From contig CAYONP010000082.1 of the NCBI GenBank assembly GCA_964405335.1, positions 1-27,957 of the forward strand: a stretch of DNA of 27,957 bases, written 5' to 3'. A program made the translations under genes and the position numbers. Positions 1 through 7,743 of the stretch are shown piece after piece. Source of the stretch: CAYONP01 sp964405335. GTDB taxonomy: Bacteria > Armatimonadota > UBA10988. Below the pieces are notes generated by a model. The model was not told where the DNA came from. It did no database searches and worked only from the letters and a program-made list of their open reading frames with translations. Within the stretch, counting starts at the first letter, position 1. Every line of letters starts with the position of its first letter.

Positions 1-200
1 TCGGACGCCGCACGGCCGGGTCCCAAGGTGTACAGCGGTTGGGGTGCACCACAGTTCCTCCACTCACACGGCAACTGCCTCCACCGCCATCCAACAAACC
101 ATCTGCACCTGACCCTCCTCGATCGGCGGCAACGGCTCCGGCTGGCAGAACGGCTGCAAGCCCAGCTCTTTGGCCCCAACCTAGTGTCTGTCCACAGTGA

Positions 201-952
201 TTATCGCTCATAGAACCGGCTCAGCTTGGTGCGCGCGTCGGCGGTCGTGAACGTCCAGGTGATCACCGCCTGCGCCTCGTTCCGTTGGCCTTCCCACAGC
301 GCCACTTCGGCCGCCACCGTCGCCTGGCTGCTCAGCCGCCGCTTCAGACTCTGCCGTTTCAGGACCCCTATCTCGATCTCAGCCATGTTCAGCCAACTGG
401 CGTGCTTCGGCGTGTAGTGCCACTCGAACCGCTGTGTCAGGCGCCTCGCCTCCGCCGCCGGCAGGGTCGCGTACAGCGCCGCCGGCGAGTGGGTGTTCAG
501 GTTGTCTGTGACCAGCCGGATCACCGCCGCCTCGGGATACCACTCGTCCGCCAAACGTTGCAGGTAGCGAGCGAAGTCCGGCGCCGTCCGACGAGCCGTG
601 ACCTCCACCTGCCGCCGGCCCGCCAGCGGCTCGGTCGCGATGAACAGATTACAGGTCCCCTCTCGATGGTACTCGTAGTCCACGCGCCGGTCCCGCGCGG
701 GCGTTGCTGGCAGCGGCTCCCGTACGTCGCTCAGCAGCTGGTAGGACAACTCATCGACGCAGACTACCGGCCGCGCCGGGTCGTAAGGCTCCGCGTACAG
801 GTCCAGCACATCCTCCATGTGCCACAGGTACTCCGGCGTCACCGACGCGATGCACCACTGCTTGTGCCGCCCCGGATGGAGCCCCTTTTTTTCAACACCC
901 GCCGCACCGTCTCGCCCGAGATCTCTTCCACCACCCCCAGTTCCACCAACCG
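201..952 (-). pseudogene. IS630-family transposase, 5'-truncated and frameshifted
   Basis: The catalytic part reads in one frame with the IS630 landmarks: KQWCI, a long helix MEDVLDLY, VVCVDE carrying the first Asp, VTDNLNTHS carrying the second, and HASWLNMAEIEIG carrying the catalytic Glu. The end of the preceding HTH region (RLVELGVVEEISGETVRRVLKK) is present but in another frame. The switch falls on a run of seven A residues (plus-strand T7, 886-892) and needs a -1 shift. The first roughly 100 residues of a normal IS630 transposase are absent, replaced by Tn3-derived sequence. Family assignment is confident; the frameshift may be decay, programmed slippage or a homopolymer sequencing error. 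Confidence 0.85.
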
Positions 953-1528
953 GTCGGCCAGCAGTTCTTCCTCGACCCGTTGCTCGGCGCGGATGCTGAT
1001 CTTGTGGATCACGCCGATCAACAGGTCGAGGAGGTCGTCGGTGATCTCGCCAAGCCGCCGATCGCAAAAGGCCGCCAGGAGGGTGTAACGAAGCGGCGCG
1101 GCATGGGCCCGCAGTTCGCGGGGCGGCTCGGCCGCTGCCCGCTGGCGCAGCCGGACCACCAGGCGTGGCGACACGCCGTCGAACAGCCCGCTGGGCAAGC
1201 CCAGGTCGCGGATCGTCCGTAGCTTAGCGACCTCACCGAGCAGGCTGTCCAGGCTGATCCGCCCGGGGTCGGCCTTGAGGGTGGCCAGCGGCGACCACTC
1301 CTCGGCCGCCGGCTCCGCAAAGGGCGCATCGGACAGGTCTACCAAGGCATCCAGCGCCTGCCGCGTGGTCGCGGACAACTGGTCAGCCACCGCCTCGGCC
1401 AGCCGTGCCTGGGCGAGATGCACCGCCGATCGCACCAGCCGCTCGACGCGGTCCGGCGAGGGCGGCTCCAGGCGACGAGCACGGCACTGTTCATCGACCA
1501 AGGTGGCGAGGCACTCGAACGAGGCATA
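953..1528 (-). pseudogene. Tn3-family transposase (TnpA) internal fragment
   Basis: An open frame carries Tn3 TnpA-like blocks: DRVERLVRSA near its start, then DLGLPSGLFDGVSPRLVVRLRQRAA, RYTLLAAFCDRR, EITDDLLDLLIGVIHKI and AEQRVEEELLAD. In complete transposases of roughly 1000 residues these lie before the DDE core. The start of the family protein and the whole catalytic domain are missing, and the frame runs straight into IS630 sequence after LLAD. The open frame extends upstream to 1768, but residues before about YASFECL look non-coding and overlap the end of the NACHT gene, so they are left out. It is a relic with no expected activity. Confidence 0.75.
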
Positions 1529-1667
1529 GTGGACTTCGTCAAAAGGTGGCCGCTCGTCTGCAGTTGGCGTTGTTGAGTCTTGGTCGGCGTGGCGTGGCCC
1601 GCCGCCGCCGGTAGGGAGGCGTGGCTGCCTTGCGCACCGCCAGCGCCGGTCGGAGCTTGGCGCAGGC

Positions 1668-4600
1668 CTACCGCACGGCCGATTCGTCAGTGTCGCGGTG
1701 CAGGCGGCGCGTCGCCCGGGCCGCGGCTTGACGGACCGCGAGGTTCTCGTCCTCGAGGAGGCCGACAATGATCGCGAGGCCGCCGGCCGGTAGAACCTCG
1801 CCGCCGAACGCGGCCACCAGCTCCGCGCCCGTCGCTCGGAGCACCGGCGATGGCGCCTGCAGGTACGGCATCAGGTGCTCGGCGACCGCCGGCCGCGCCG
1901 GCGGTCCGAGAGCCCCGAGGGCGCGTAGCGACGCCCGGCGCTCCCAGGCGTTGGCCGCTCGGAGGCCGGCGAGCAACCGAGCGGCGATGGCCATGCCGCC
2001 GGCCGGCGCCGCGACCAACGAGTCGATCGCCGCCAGGCGCACGGCGCTCTCGGGGTCGGCCAACAGGCGTGTCAGCAGGACCTGGCGCTGGTCGGCCGAG
2101 ACTGCCGCCGAGCGCGCCAGCAGCGCGGCGCAGCGGCGTGAGGTGAGGTCGCCGGCGGACAGATCATCACACCGCTCGGCGAGCTGGTCGACCAGGTCGG
2201 GTGCGTCGCAGCCGGCCAGATAGCCGGCGGCGGCCAGCCTCGCCTCGGCGCGGCCGGACTCGAGTTGCTCGAGCGCCACGGCCGCCGCCGCCGGGTCGCA
2301 CCGCCCCACGCCGCCGAGGGCCGTAAGTGCCGCGGCGGGGAGGGCGGAATCGGACGCGTGCAGTTGGGCGAGCACGCGATCGAGCAGTTCCGAGGTCAGC
2401 GCCCTGGGCGCCAGACCAGCCACCAGCCGGAGCGCGGCGAGTTGGCGGGGCGTATCGGCGTCGACCGCGAGCCAGCGACCCGCGAGTTCGGCTACGTCGG
2501 CGCCGAGCAGGCCGGCCGGCAACTCGGCTAAGACTTCCGCGGCGGCCATCTGGACGGCTCGCTCGGGGTGGTTGAGCAGGCGGATCAGCCGCGCGCCCAG
2601 ATCGGCCGGCGCGATGCCATGCACCAGCTCAATCAGCGCCTCGGCAGCATCCTCGCGCGCCTGCCACCGACCCGTCTCGAGCTGGGCCAGCAGCCGCTCG
2701 ATACCGTCGTCGGGGGCGTCGGTCCCCGGTCCGTCGAGGCGCGCGAGGGTCCTGCTCGCGACCTGGCGGGCATCCTGATCGGACTCCTCGGCCAGCCGTC
2801 GCAACGCCCCGAGCGCCTCGTCGTCGACCTGCCGCGGATCGAACTCGGCCAGGAGCGCGGCGGCGGCCATCCGGTCGGCGAGGTGCGGCGAGGCTAGGCG
2901 CTGCCGAACCAGCGTTGCGACATCCGGACAGCAGACAAGCGCCGCTGGCATTGCCGCGCCGATCGGCTCGTAGGCCGCCTGCGTGCCCGCGGCGCAGACC
3001 GCCAGCCAGGTCTCCACCAGCTCCGCAGCGGCGGCGAGGCAAGCCTCGGGTAGGTGGCCCTGTGCCTCGGGCAGCGCGCGCACCAGCGCGGCCAACCGGC
3101 GTCGGAGGGGATCCGCCCCGCATTGGAGGTCGGGCAGCATGCCCTCGAGATAACGCCGCGCCTGGCTGGCCTCCGCGAGGCAGGCCAGGCCACCGGCCAG
3201 CACGTCCGGCCAGGGGCTGCGTGGCAGGCGGTCCAGGATCCGATGCATCGGGCGCGGGTCGCCGTCGAGCCAGCGCCGGCCGGCGTGCGTCCCGGCCAGG
3301 TAGGCGAGCAGCCGCGGGTCGCCGAAGCTCAGCGCGGCGCGTCCACCGCCGGACTGCACCAGCAGCCCCACCTGCAGCAGCTCCTGCAGCAGGTACGAGC
3401 TCTGCTGCCGCGGGCCGAGCCGAACGAGTTCCTCGGCGCTGATCGCCAGCGGCGGCGGGAGCAGCGCGTGGAGCTCCGAGAGCCGGGTCAGCAGCCAATC
3501 ACGCTCGTGTCGAGCGGTGCTGCGGTGCACGGCGACGATGGCCCAGGCCAGGCCGCCGAGGGCCGGCAGCCAATCGGCGCAGCGTGGAGGGCTGGTGAAC
3601 AGCTCCTCGAGTAGCGCCTGATGCCACCTCCCGGCGCCGCCGACATCGGCTTGGCCGTGGTCGGCGAGCCAGACGACCAGGCGCGCCGCCAGCGGCGTGC
3701 GAACATCGTGCCGAATCGGTCGCGAGCCGACCAGCGCTCGGACCTGGCGAGGCGTCAGCGGCGCGATGACGGCGGTCGGCTCGTGCGGCATCAGACTCCG
3801 CAGGAACGCGCCGTCCGCGCCGGTCACCACGAGCTTCGTGCGCCAGCTCCGGAGCACACCCAACGCATCGCGAACCGGCTTGCGGTCTGGCGTGCGGTCG
3901 AGGTCATCCAGCAACAGCCAGCCGCGTCCCTGGTCGATCGCCATCGCGATATGGGCCGCCACGCAAGTGCCCACACCGCGGGCCTCGAGCATGGCTTGCA
4001 CGCGCCGCCGCAGCCAGCCGGCCACATCCGCACCGGGGGGCCCCGGTTCGGCGAACAGCTCGGTCGCGGGGAGATGGACCGGGAGCGCCCACTCGTCCCA
4101 CGGCCGGTCGCCGGTCGCGGCCAGCTCAGCGGACAGGCGCCGCAGCAAGGTGGTCTTGCCGGCGCCGAACTCCCCGATCAACACCAGCCGCCGCCGCGAC
4201 TCGGAACGGAGCTGCTCGGTCAGCATGCCCCAGGTGGCCGATGCGGTTCGCGGGGAGTTGGTGGTCGACTCCACGGCGGGCTGCTCCGCCAGCAGCGTCA
4301 GCTCCACGGAGACGGGCCGCTCGCCGGCGCCCGGCGCCCGGCTCCGGTCGGCGGCCAGGAGCGTATCGAGGTACTCGCGCACGCCGCGCGCGAGGGTCGT
4401 CGCCTGGGCGGTGGCCGCGGCGAGGTCCGGGAGCGGCAAGCAGACCAACCCGGCGGCGGCCAAAGCGTCGGCCTCCGAGGCGGCGAGCTGATGCCCGACT
4501 GCCAGCACGAGCCGCCGGAAGCCCTCGTGGGCGGCAGCCTGACCCTTGGCGTACTCGTGGCCGACGGTGACCAGCGCGTCCGACTCGTCGACGCCCGCGG

Positions 4601-5405
4601 TGACCGCTAGATCGTCGTCGAGTGGTAGTCCGCGCGCCAGGAGATCGAACGCCACGGTCAGCACGGCGCCGGCGGAATCGCCGTCCATCGGCATCAGTTG
4701 CCGCTCGGCCGGCAGGGCCAGCCGGACCTGAACCGTCACCGGATGACGCCGCCAGGCGGCCTCCAGACACTCGTGGAAGGCCACGCCGAAGGGCAGGAGA
4801 GCGGTCTCGGGATGGAGCGACAGCTCCGGCACGTCGCCGGCCTTGCGCGCGAGCTCGAGGTAGGCGACAAAGCCCTCGCCACGCCCGAAGGCCAGCACTG
4901 GGACGCGCAAGCGGCCGAGGATCGCATGGTCGGGCCGGGCCAGCCAGTAGTCCAACCAGGCGCGCATCACACCGGGGCCGCAGGCCGCACGGCATCGTTG
5001 CAGCGCCGGCGATGTCTGCTCGGCGAGTGCCTCCTGAGGGTCATCGAGCCAAGCCGCCAACACAGACTGGATCCGGCCTGGCATCGACTCGAGGCCGGCG
5101 GCCACGGTCGCCGTGTCGAGCATCAACCCGAGGCTCTTGGCGACCCGGGCCGCGTCGATTCGGACGCCGTGGTACTCGTCGCGATAGAACCGCGCCAGGT
5201 GGGTTTCGATCCGCTCGCCCGCCGCCAGCCGGCACCCGTGCGCCAGCGCGTCGATGGACGCCGGGCCCTTCGCCACGGCCGCGCGCAGCCCGCGTCGCAG
5301 CAGGCCGGTCGGCCCGGCGAGCCAGTCCCATTTGGCCCAGTCGCCCGCGTCGAAAGCCGCCAGGGCGGCGAGGCAGTCGTCGAACGGCGCGCCTGCCGAA
5401 GCCAT
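1668..5405 (-). CDS. Lon-type (S16) protease - NACHT-like STAND NTPase - HEAT-repeat fusion protein
   Basis: This 1245-residue protein has no predicted signal peptide. Residues 1-220 are helical and unrecognised. Residues about 222-345 resemble the Lon proteolytic domain: DGDSAG places Ser244 at the nucleophile, VGHEYAK places Lys287, and the Ser-Lys distance of 43 matches E. coli Lon S679/K722. Intervening landmarks (P261, D265, A267, T269, G282) fall on the same columns without a gap. Residues 405-560 are a NACHT-like NTPase with Walker A GEFGAGKTT (K417) and Walker B GWLLLDDLD (495-503). Residues from about 860 to the end are repeated helical pairs rich in RxxAAxxL, typical of HEAT repeats and a plausible sensor. 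The ATG follows the anti-sigma-like stop by one base (TAG-C-ATG), which implies translational coupling. No AAA+ domain of Lon itself is present, so this is not a housekeeping Lon. Predicted role: a signal-activated protease; target unknown. Confidence 0.85.
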   Translation of the reverse strand: MASAGAPFDDCLAALAAFDAGDWAKWDWLAGPTGLLRRGLRAAVAKGPASIDALAHGCRLAAGERIETHLARFYRDEYHGVRIDAARVAKSLGLMLDTATVAAGLESMPGRIQSVLAAWLDDPQEALAEQTSPALQRCRAACGPGVMRAWLDYWLARPDHAILGRLRVPVLAFGRGEGFVAYLELARKAGDVPELSLHPETALLPFGVAFHECLEAAWRRHPVTVQVRLALPAERQLMPMDGDSAGAVLTVAFDLLARGLPLDDDLAVTAGVDESDALVTVGHEYAKGQAAAHEGFRRLVLAVGHQLAASEADALAAAGLVCLPLPDLAAATAQATTLARGVREYLDTLLAADRSRAPGAGERPVSVELTLLAEQPAVESTTNSPRTASATWGMLTEQLRSESRRRLVLIGEFGAGKTTLLRRLSAELAATGDRPWDEWALPVHLPATELFAEPGPPGADVAGWLRRRVQAMLEARGVGTCVAAHIAMAIDQGRGWLLLDDLDRTPDRKPVRDALGVLRSWRTKLVVTGADGAFLRSLMPHEPTAVIAPLTPRQVRALVGSRPIRHDVRTPLAARLVVWLADHGQADVGGAGRWHQALLEELFTSPPRCADWLPALGGLAWAIVAVHRSTARHERDWLLTRLSELHALLPPPLAISAEELVRLGPRQQSSYLLQELLQVGLLVQSGGGRAALSFGDPRLLAYLAGTHAGRRWLDGDPRPMHRILDRLPRSPWPDVLAGGLACLAEASQARRYLEGMLPDLQCGADPLRRRLAALVRALPEAQGHLPEACLAAAAELVETWLAVCAAGTQAAYEPIGAAMPAALVCCPDVATLVRQRLASPHLADRMAAAALLAEFDPRQVDDEALGALRRLAEESDQDARQVASRTLARLDGPGTDAPDDGIERLLAQLETGRWQAREDAAEALIELVHGIAPADLGARLIRLLNHPERAVQMAAAEVLAELPAGLLGADVAELAGRWLAVDADTPRQLAALRLVAGLAPRALTSELLDRVLAQLHASDSALPAAALTALGGVGRCDPAAAAVALEQLESGRAEARLAAAGYLAGCDAPDLVDQLAERCDDLSAGDLTSRRCAALLARSAAVSADQRQVLLTRLLADPESAVRLAAIDSLVAAPAGGMAIAARLLAGLRAANAWERRASLRALGALGPPARPAVAEHLMPYLQAPSPVLRATGAELVAAFGGEVLPAGGLAIIVGLLEDENLAVRQAAARATRRLHRDTDESAVR

Positions 5406-5406
5406 G

Positions 5407-6147
5407 CTAGAGCGGGCGGAGCAGCACGGCGCAGGTCGGGCCGAGCTCGGCCGCCAGGGCGGCGAACCGGCCCAGATTCTCGCGCGCCATGCAGCAGCCG
5501 TCGGCCTGCTGGTGCAGCGTCATCGTCACCGGCGGACGTCCCTCAGCGCCGGCGAGCTCCACCTCGAAGCGCCGTCCCGCCAGGGCCGGATCGTCCACCT
5601 CGAGACCGAGCACCAGGTCGCCGGCGCCGGTCTCCCGCAGCGTGATGGTCACGCCGGTAGCGGCATCCTCCGCGCGGTGCTGGAACGGCGCCGTGGTGAC
5701 CGGGGCGGTGGCGCCGATGGCTGCCGGCAGGCGAACAAGCTGCGGTTGCAGGTCGGCCAGCCGTGTGGGCAGGGCGCTGGTCGCGCGCCAGGCCGAGGCC
5801 AGGCTCTGCAGCATCCGGGACTGCAGGAGCAGGCTGCATCGCGGGCAGGTCGCGCGTTCGGCGTGGGCGGCAATCGAGGCGCTGAAGGCCGACCGGCCGG
5901 CGAGGTGGCGCGTCAGCTCGAGCGCCGACGGGCAGTCGGCCCGCCAGGCCATCTCGAGGACCTTCTGGCAGAAGCCGCAGTCGCGCAGGTGCTCCAGCTC
6001 ATCGGGCTCGAAGCCCGCGACGAGGCCCTGGACCATGCGCGCCAGTCCGGGGCAGGCCGCCGACTGCTGCGGATGCTGGGCCGGCGCGTCGGCGGCGTCG
6101 CGCCGCAGCGTCGCGCGCAGTACTCTCTCGAGCCCCTGGTCCGCCAT
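5407..6147 (-). CDS. Double zinc-finger anti-sigma-like protein
   Basis: This 246-residue protein is assigned the ATG at 6147, which has GGGAGA upstream; the open frame runs further upstream into the sigma gene but without support. It has two consecutive zinc-binding modules of the anti-sigma (zf-HC2/ZAS) type: C32, H53, C57, C60 (HLRDCGFC) and C72, H95, C101, C104 (CPRC). The rest, from about 125 to 246, is beta-rich with no transmembrane segment, so the protein should be cytoplasmic, unlike many membrane-anchored anti-sigma factors. It lies between an ECF sigma gene and the Lon/NACHT gene, with a one-base gap to the latter. The likely job is to hold the sigma factor inactive, with the C-terminal domain as a sensor or protease substrate. 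That role rests on fold pattern and position. Confidence 0.75.
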   Translation of the reverse strand: MADQGLERVLRATLRRDAADAPAQHPQQSAACPGLARMVQGLVAGFEPDELEHLRDCGFCQKVLEMAWRADCPSALELTRHLAGRSAFSASIAAHAERATCPRCSLLLQSRMLQSLASAWRATSALPTRLADLQPQLVRLPAAIGATAPVTTAPFQHRAEDAATGVTITLRETGAGDLVLGLEVDDPALAGRRFEVELAGAEGRPPVTMTLHQQADGCCMARENLGRFAALAAELGPTCAVLLRPL

Positions 6148-6218
6148 CGACGTCTCCCGGGCGCGACCGCCGCCGGGCGGGGCGCTCCTGTGATCTCTAC
6201 GTCCGGCGCCCGAATCTC

Positions 6219-6893
6219 TTACCGCTGGCCGCCGGAGCGCAGGATCAGCTTCGAGTCCGACCACTCCAGCAGCACCATCCAGCCATCGTCCAGGGCCTCG
6301 TCGCGGGGCGCTTCTCGCAGACCGAGAAGCGCCAGCTCGTCGCGCAGGCGCGCCCGGGCGCGGCTCAGCCGCGTGTTGGCGGCGACCACCGTCAGCTCGA
6401 GCACGGTCGCCAGCTCATGGCCGTTGAGGTCGGGGCCCAGGCGCAGCAGCAGCACCTCGCGGTCTCGCTCGCCGAGCTTGGTCAGGGCCTGATGAACGAG
6501 CTCCCGGACGGCCGTCACACAGGCCGCCTCCTCGGGTGTCGGGTCGCCCGAGGCGATCGTGTCCGAGACATCGCCGGCGTCGTCATCGGCCAGCGGTGTT
6601 TGGATGGGAACCTGGCGCGACGAGCGGTCGAGGAAGTCGTGCCGGGTGTGGCGGGCGATGGTGAACAGCCAGGTGCGGAGGCTGCCGCGGTCCTCGGCGA
6701 ACAGCCCGCGCTGCGTGCGCTTGGTGCGGGCCGCGAGGAGCAGCGTCTCGACGGCCAGATCGTCCGCGTCGCGGCCGACCAGCGGCCGGAACCAGGCCAC
6801 GAGCATGCCGTAGTAACGCACCGTCAGCCGGTCGAAGGCGTCTCTGTCACAAGCGTAGTACTCGCGCATCAGGCGTTCGTCAGGAGCCTCCAC
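6219..6893 (-). CDS. ECF-family RNA polymerase sigma factor
   Basis: This 224-residue sigma-70-family protein has region 2 at the start (DAFDRLTVRYYGMLVAWF, then DDLAVETLLLAARTKR and RTWLFTIARHTRHDFLDR) and region 4 near the end (LGERDREVLLLRL, then GHELATVLELTVVAANTRLSRARARLRDEL). There is no region 3, as in ECF factors. I chose the GTG at 6893 because GGGGGAG lies six bases before it; an in-frame ATG at 6869 is the alternative. A tail of about 30 residues follows region 4. The anti-sigma-like gene follows after 71 bases. I found no recognisable ECF-type autoregulatory promoter upstream. Confidence 0.88.
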   Translation of the reverse strand: MEAPDERLMREYYACDRDAFDRLTVRYYGMLVAWFRPLVGRDADDLAVETLLLAARTKRTQRGLFAEDRGSLRTWLFTIARHTRHDFLDRSSRQVPIQTPLADDDAGDVSDTIASGDPTPEEAACVTAVRELVHQALTKLGERDREVLLLRLGPDLNGHELATVLELTVVAANTRLSRARARLRDELALLGLREAPRDEALDDGWMVLLEWSDSKLILRSGGQR

Positions 6894-6960
6894 GAGCGTC
6901 TCCCCCGTCCTCGCGTGCCACGTATTGCGCCCCTGCGGCGCGCCACCTGCCGGCGCGCCG

Positions 6961-7611
6961 TCAGGGGAAGCAGCGGCGCCGCCGAGCCACCAACCAGGCC
7001 GCGGCGCGCGGCAGGCGCAGGCTCCGCCGACCACCGGGGCACACCGCGGATGGTTGCTCAGCGACGGTCAGATCGAACCAGCCGCTGCCGGTCAGCGGCT
7101 GAGGACAGGCCGCCAGGGCCGCCTTCAGACCGCTCCCGCCGACCAGACAGAACGTCACGCGGGCGCCGTCGCCGGCAGGACGCGGCCGGTTGCAGACCGC
7201 CCGCATCGCCGCCAGGAGCTCGCCCGACAGACCGGCCGCGGCGGTGAGGCGGTCGGCGTTGGTCAGCACCACGCGGACATCCGTCGCCAGGCCGTCGGCG
7301 ATCCGCCGCAGCGCCTGCTGCCAGCGGAACAGCCGGCCGCCTCGGGCAGCCCGCCAGTGCGCCAGCGCCGCGTCATCCCCGCCGACCGACGCCGCGATCT
7401 TCAGCAACAGCGTCTCGAGCCAGTCATCGGGCGAGACGAGCGCCGCCTGGTCGGCCAGATCGACTTCCACCTGCCGGCCCGAGTTGCTCAGCGCCGCTTT
7501 GACGGCGGCGTGGTAGCCGGACGAGCCGAACACGAAGCAGAGCCGGCCTGCCGCCATCTGCCGGCGGAGCCGCCGCTGCCAATCGGCTGTGGTCTCGCCC
7601 CCGGTCAGCAT
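6961..7611 (-). CDS. Degenerate AAA-like protein (pseudo-ATPase) heading the sigma operon
   Basis: This 216-residue protein begins at an ATG with a good GGAGGG Shine-Dalgarno six bases upstream. Its plan follows the ATPase core of the WD40 protein encoded nearby: AAGRLCFVFGSSGYHAAV sits where that protein has EGEFCYVLTSRQMGKSSL, and VRVVLTNADRL sits where it has LTVFVDEVD. The P-loop GK[ST] is gone (GSSGYHAA) and the Walker B acidic pair is replaced by NAD, so ATP hydrolysis is not expected. It may be a regulatory partner of the neighbouring AAA proteins. The Arg-rich final 30 residues look poorly conserved. It is 67 bases upstream of the sigma factor and probably co-transcribed. Confidence 0.65.
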   Translation of the reverse strand: MLTGGETTADWQRRLRRQMAAGRLCFVFGSSGYHAAVKAALSNSGRQVEVDLADQAALVSPDDWLETLLLKIAASVGGDDAALAHWRAARGGRLFRWQQALRRIADGLATDVRVVLTNADRLTAAAGLSGELLAAMRAVCNRPRPAGDGARVTFCLVGGSGLKAALAACPQPLTGSGWFDLTVAEQPSAVCPGGRRSLRLPRAAAWLVARRRRCFP

Positions 7612-7636
7612 CGGGTCCCTCCGAATCTGATCCTAC

Positions 7637-7682
7637 GGCCGGCGGCTCGGCTTGCTTACAGCTCGCCGCTCACCTGCCGGCC
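7637..7682. promoter_or_regulatory. Inverted repeat in the divergent promoter region
   Basis: The 132 bases between the two divergent start codons hold the arms GGCCGGC (7637-7643) and GCCGGCC (7676-7682), 32 bases apart. The spacing would suit a dimeric regulator serving both gene trains. Core promoter boxes are not convincing on either strand; the best minus-strand -10 candidate is TAGGAT just left of the first arm. In GC-rich DNA a 7-base match is weak evidence. Confidence 0.3.
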
Positions 7683-7743
7683 GAGAGGAGCGGCGGCGAC
7701 GGGCACGAAGCACGGTGTTGATTCTGCAGGCGAGGTGGGCGAC

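Larger units (their letters stand above)
183..1528 (-). mobile_element. Chimeric transposon scar: Tn3-family fragment joined to IS630-family remnant
   Basis: Two unrelated transposase remnants lie head to tail on the minus strand. The upstream part resembles the region of Tn3-family TnpA that precedes the catalytic core, and the downstream part is an IS630-family DDE domain. They join in one reading frame at LLAD codons (953-964), a motif I expect in both families at this point. The IS630 end nearest the window edge may be at about 183, where a TA is followed by GTGTCTGTCCACA, but the partner terminal repeat is missing, so this boundary is a guess. No complete element remains, so it is probably immobile. 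Confidence 0.7.

Noticed and set aside
28..213. Open frame of 61 codons at the left edge ending just before the IS630 remnant
   Set aside because: No family match, no convincing ribosome site, and it runs into the presumed IS end; 1-182 otherwise shows nothing recognisable.
3621..4610. Plus-strand open frames opposite the NACHT gene
   Set aside because: Antisense to Walker motifs and HEAT repeats; no ribosome site or family features.
1668..5405. Housekeeping ATP-dependent Lon protease
   Set aside because: The Lon N-domain and AAA+ domain are absent and the NTPase follows the protease domain and is NACHT-like.
6925..7743. Extension of the TIR-like/AAA frame to the left
   Set aside because: It overlaps the well-supported minus-strand AAA-like gene and its residues are low in complexity; domain homology begins after 7744.
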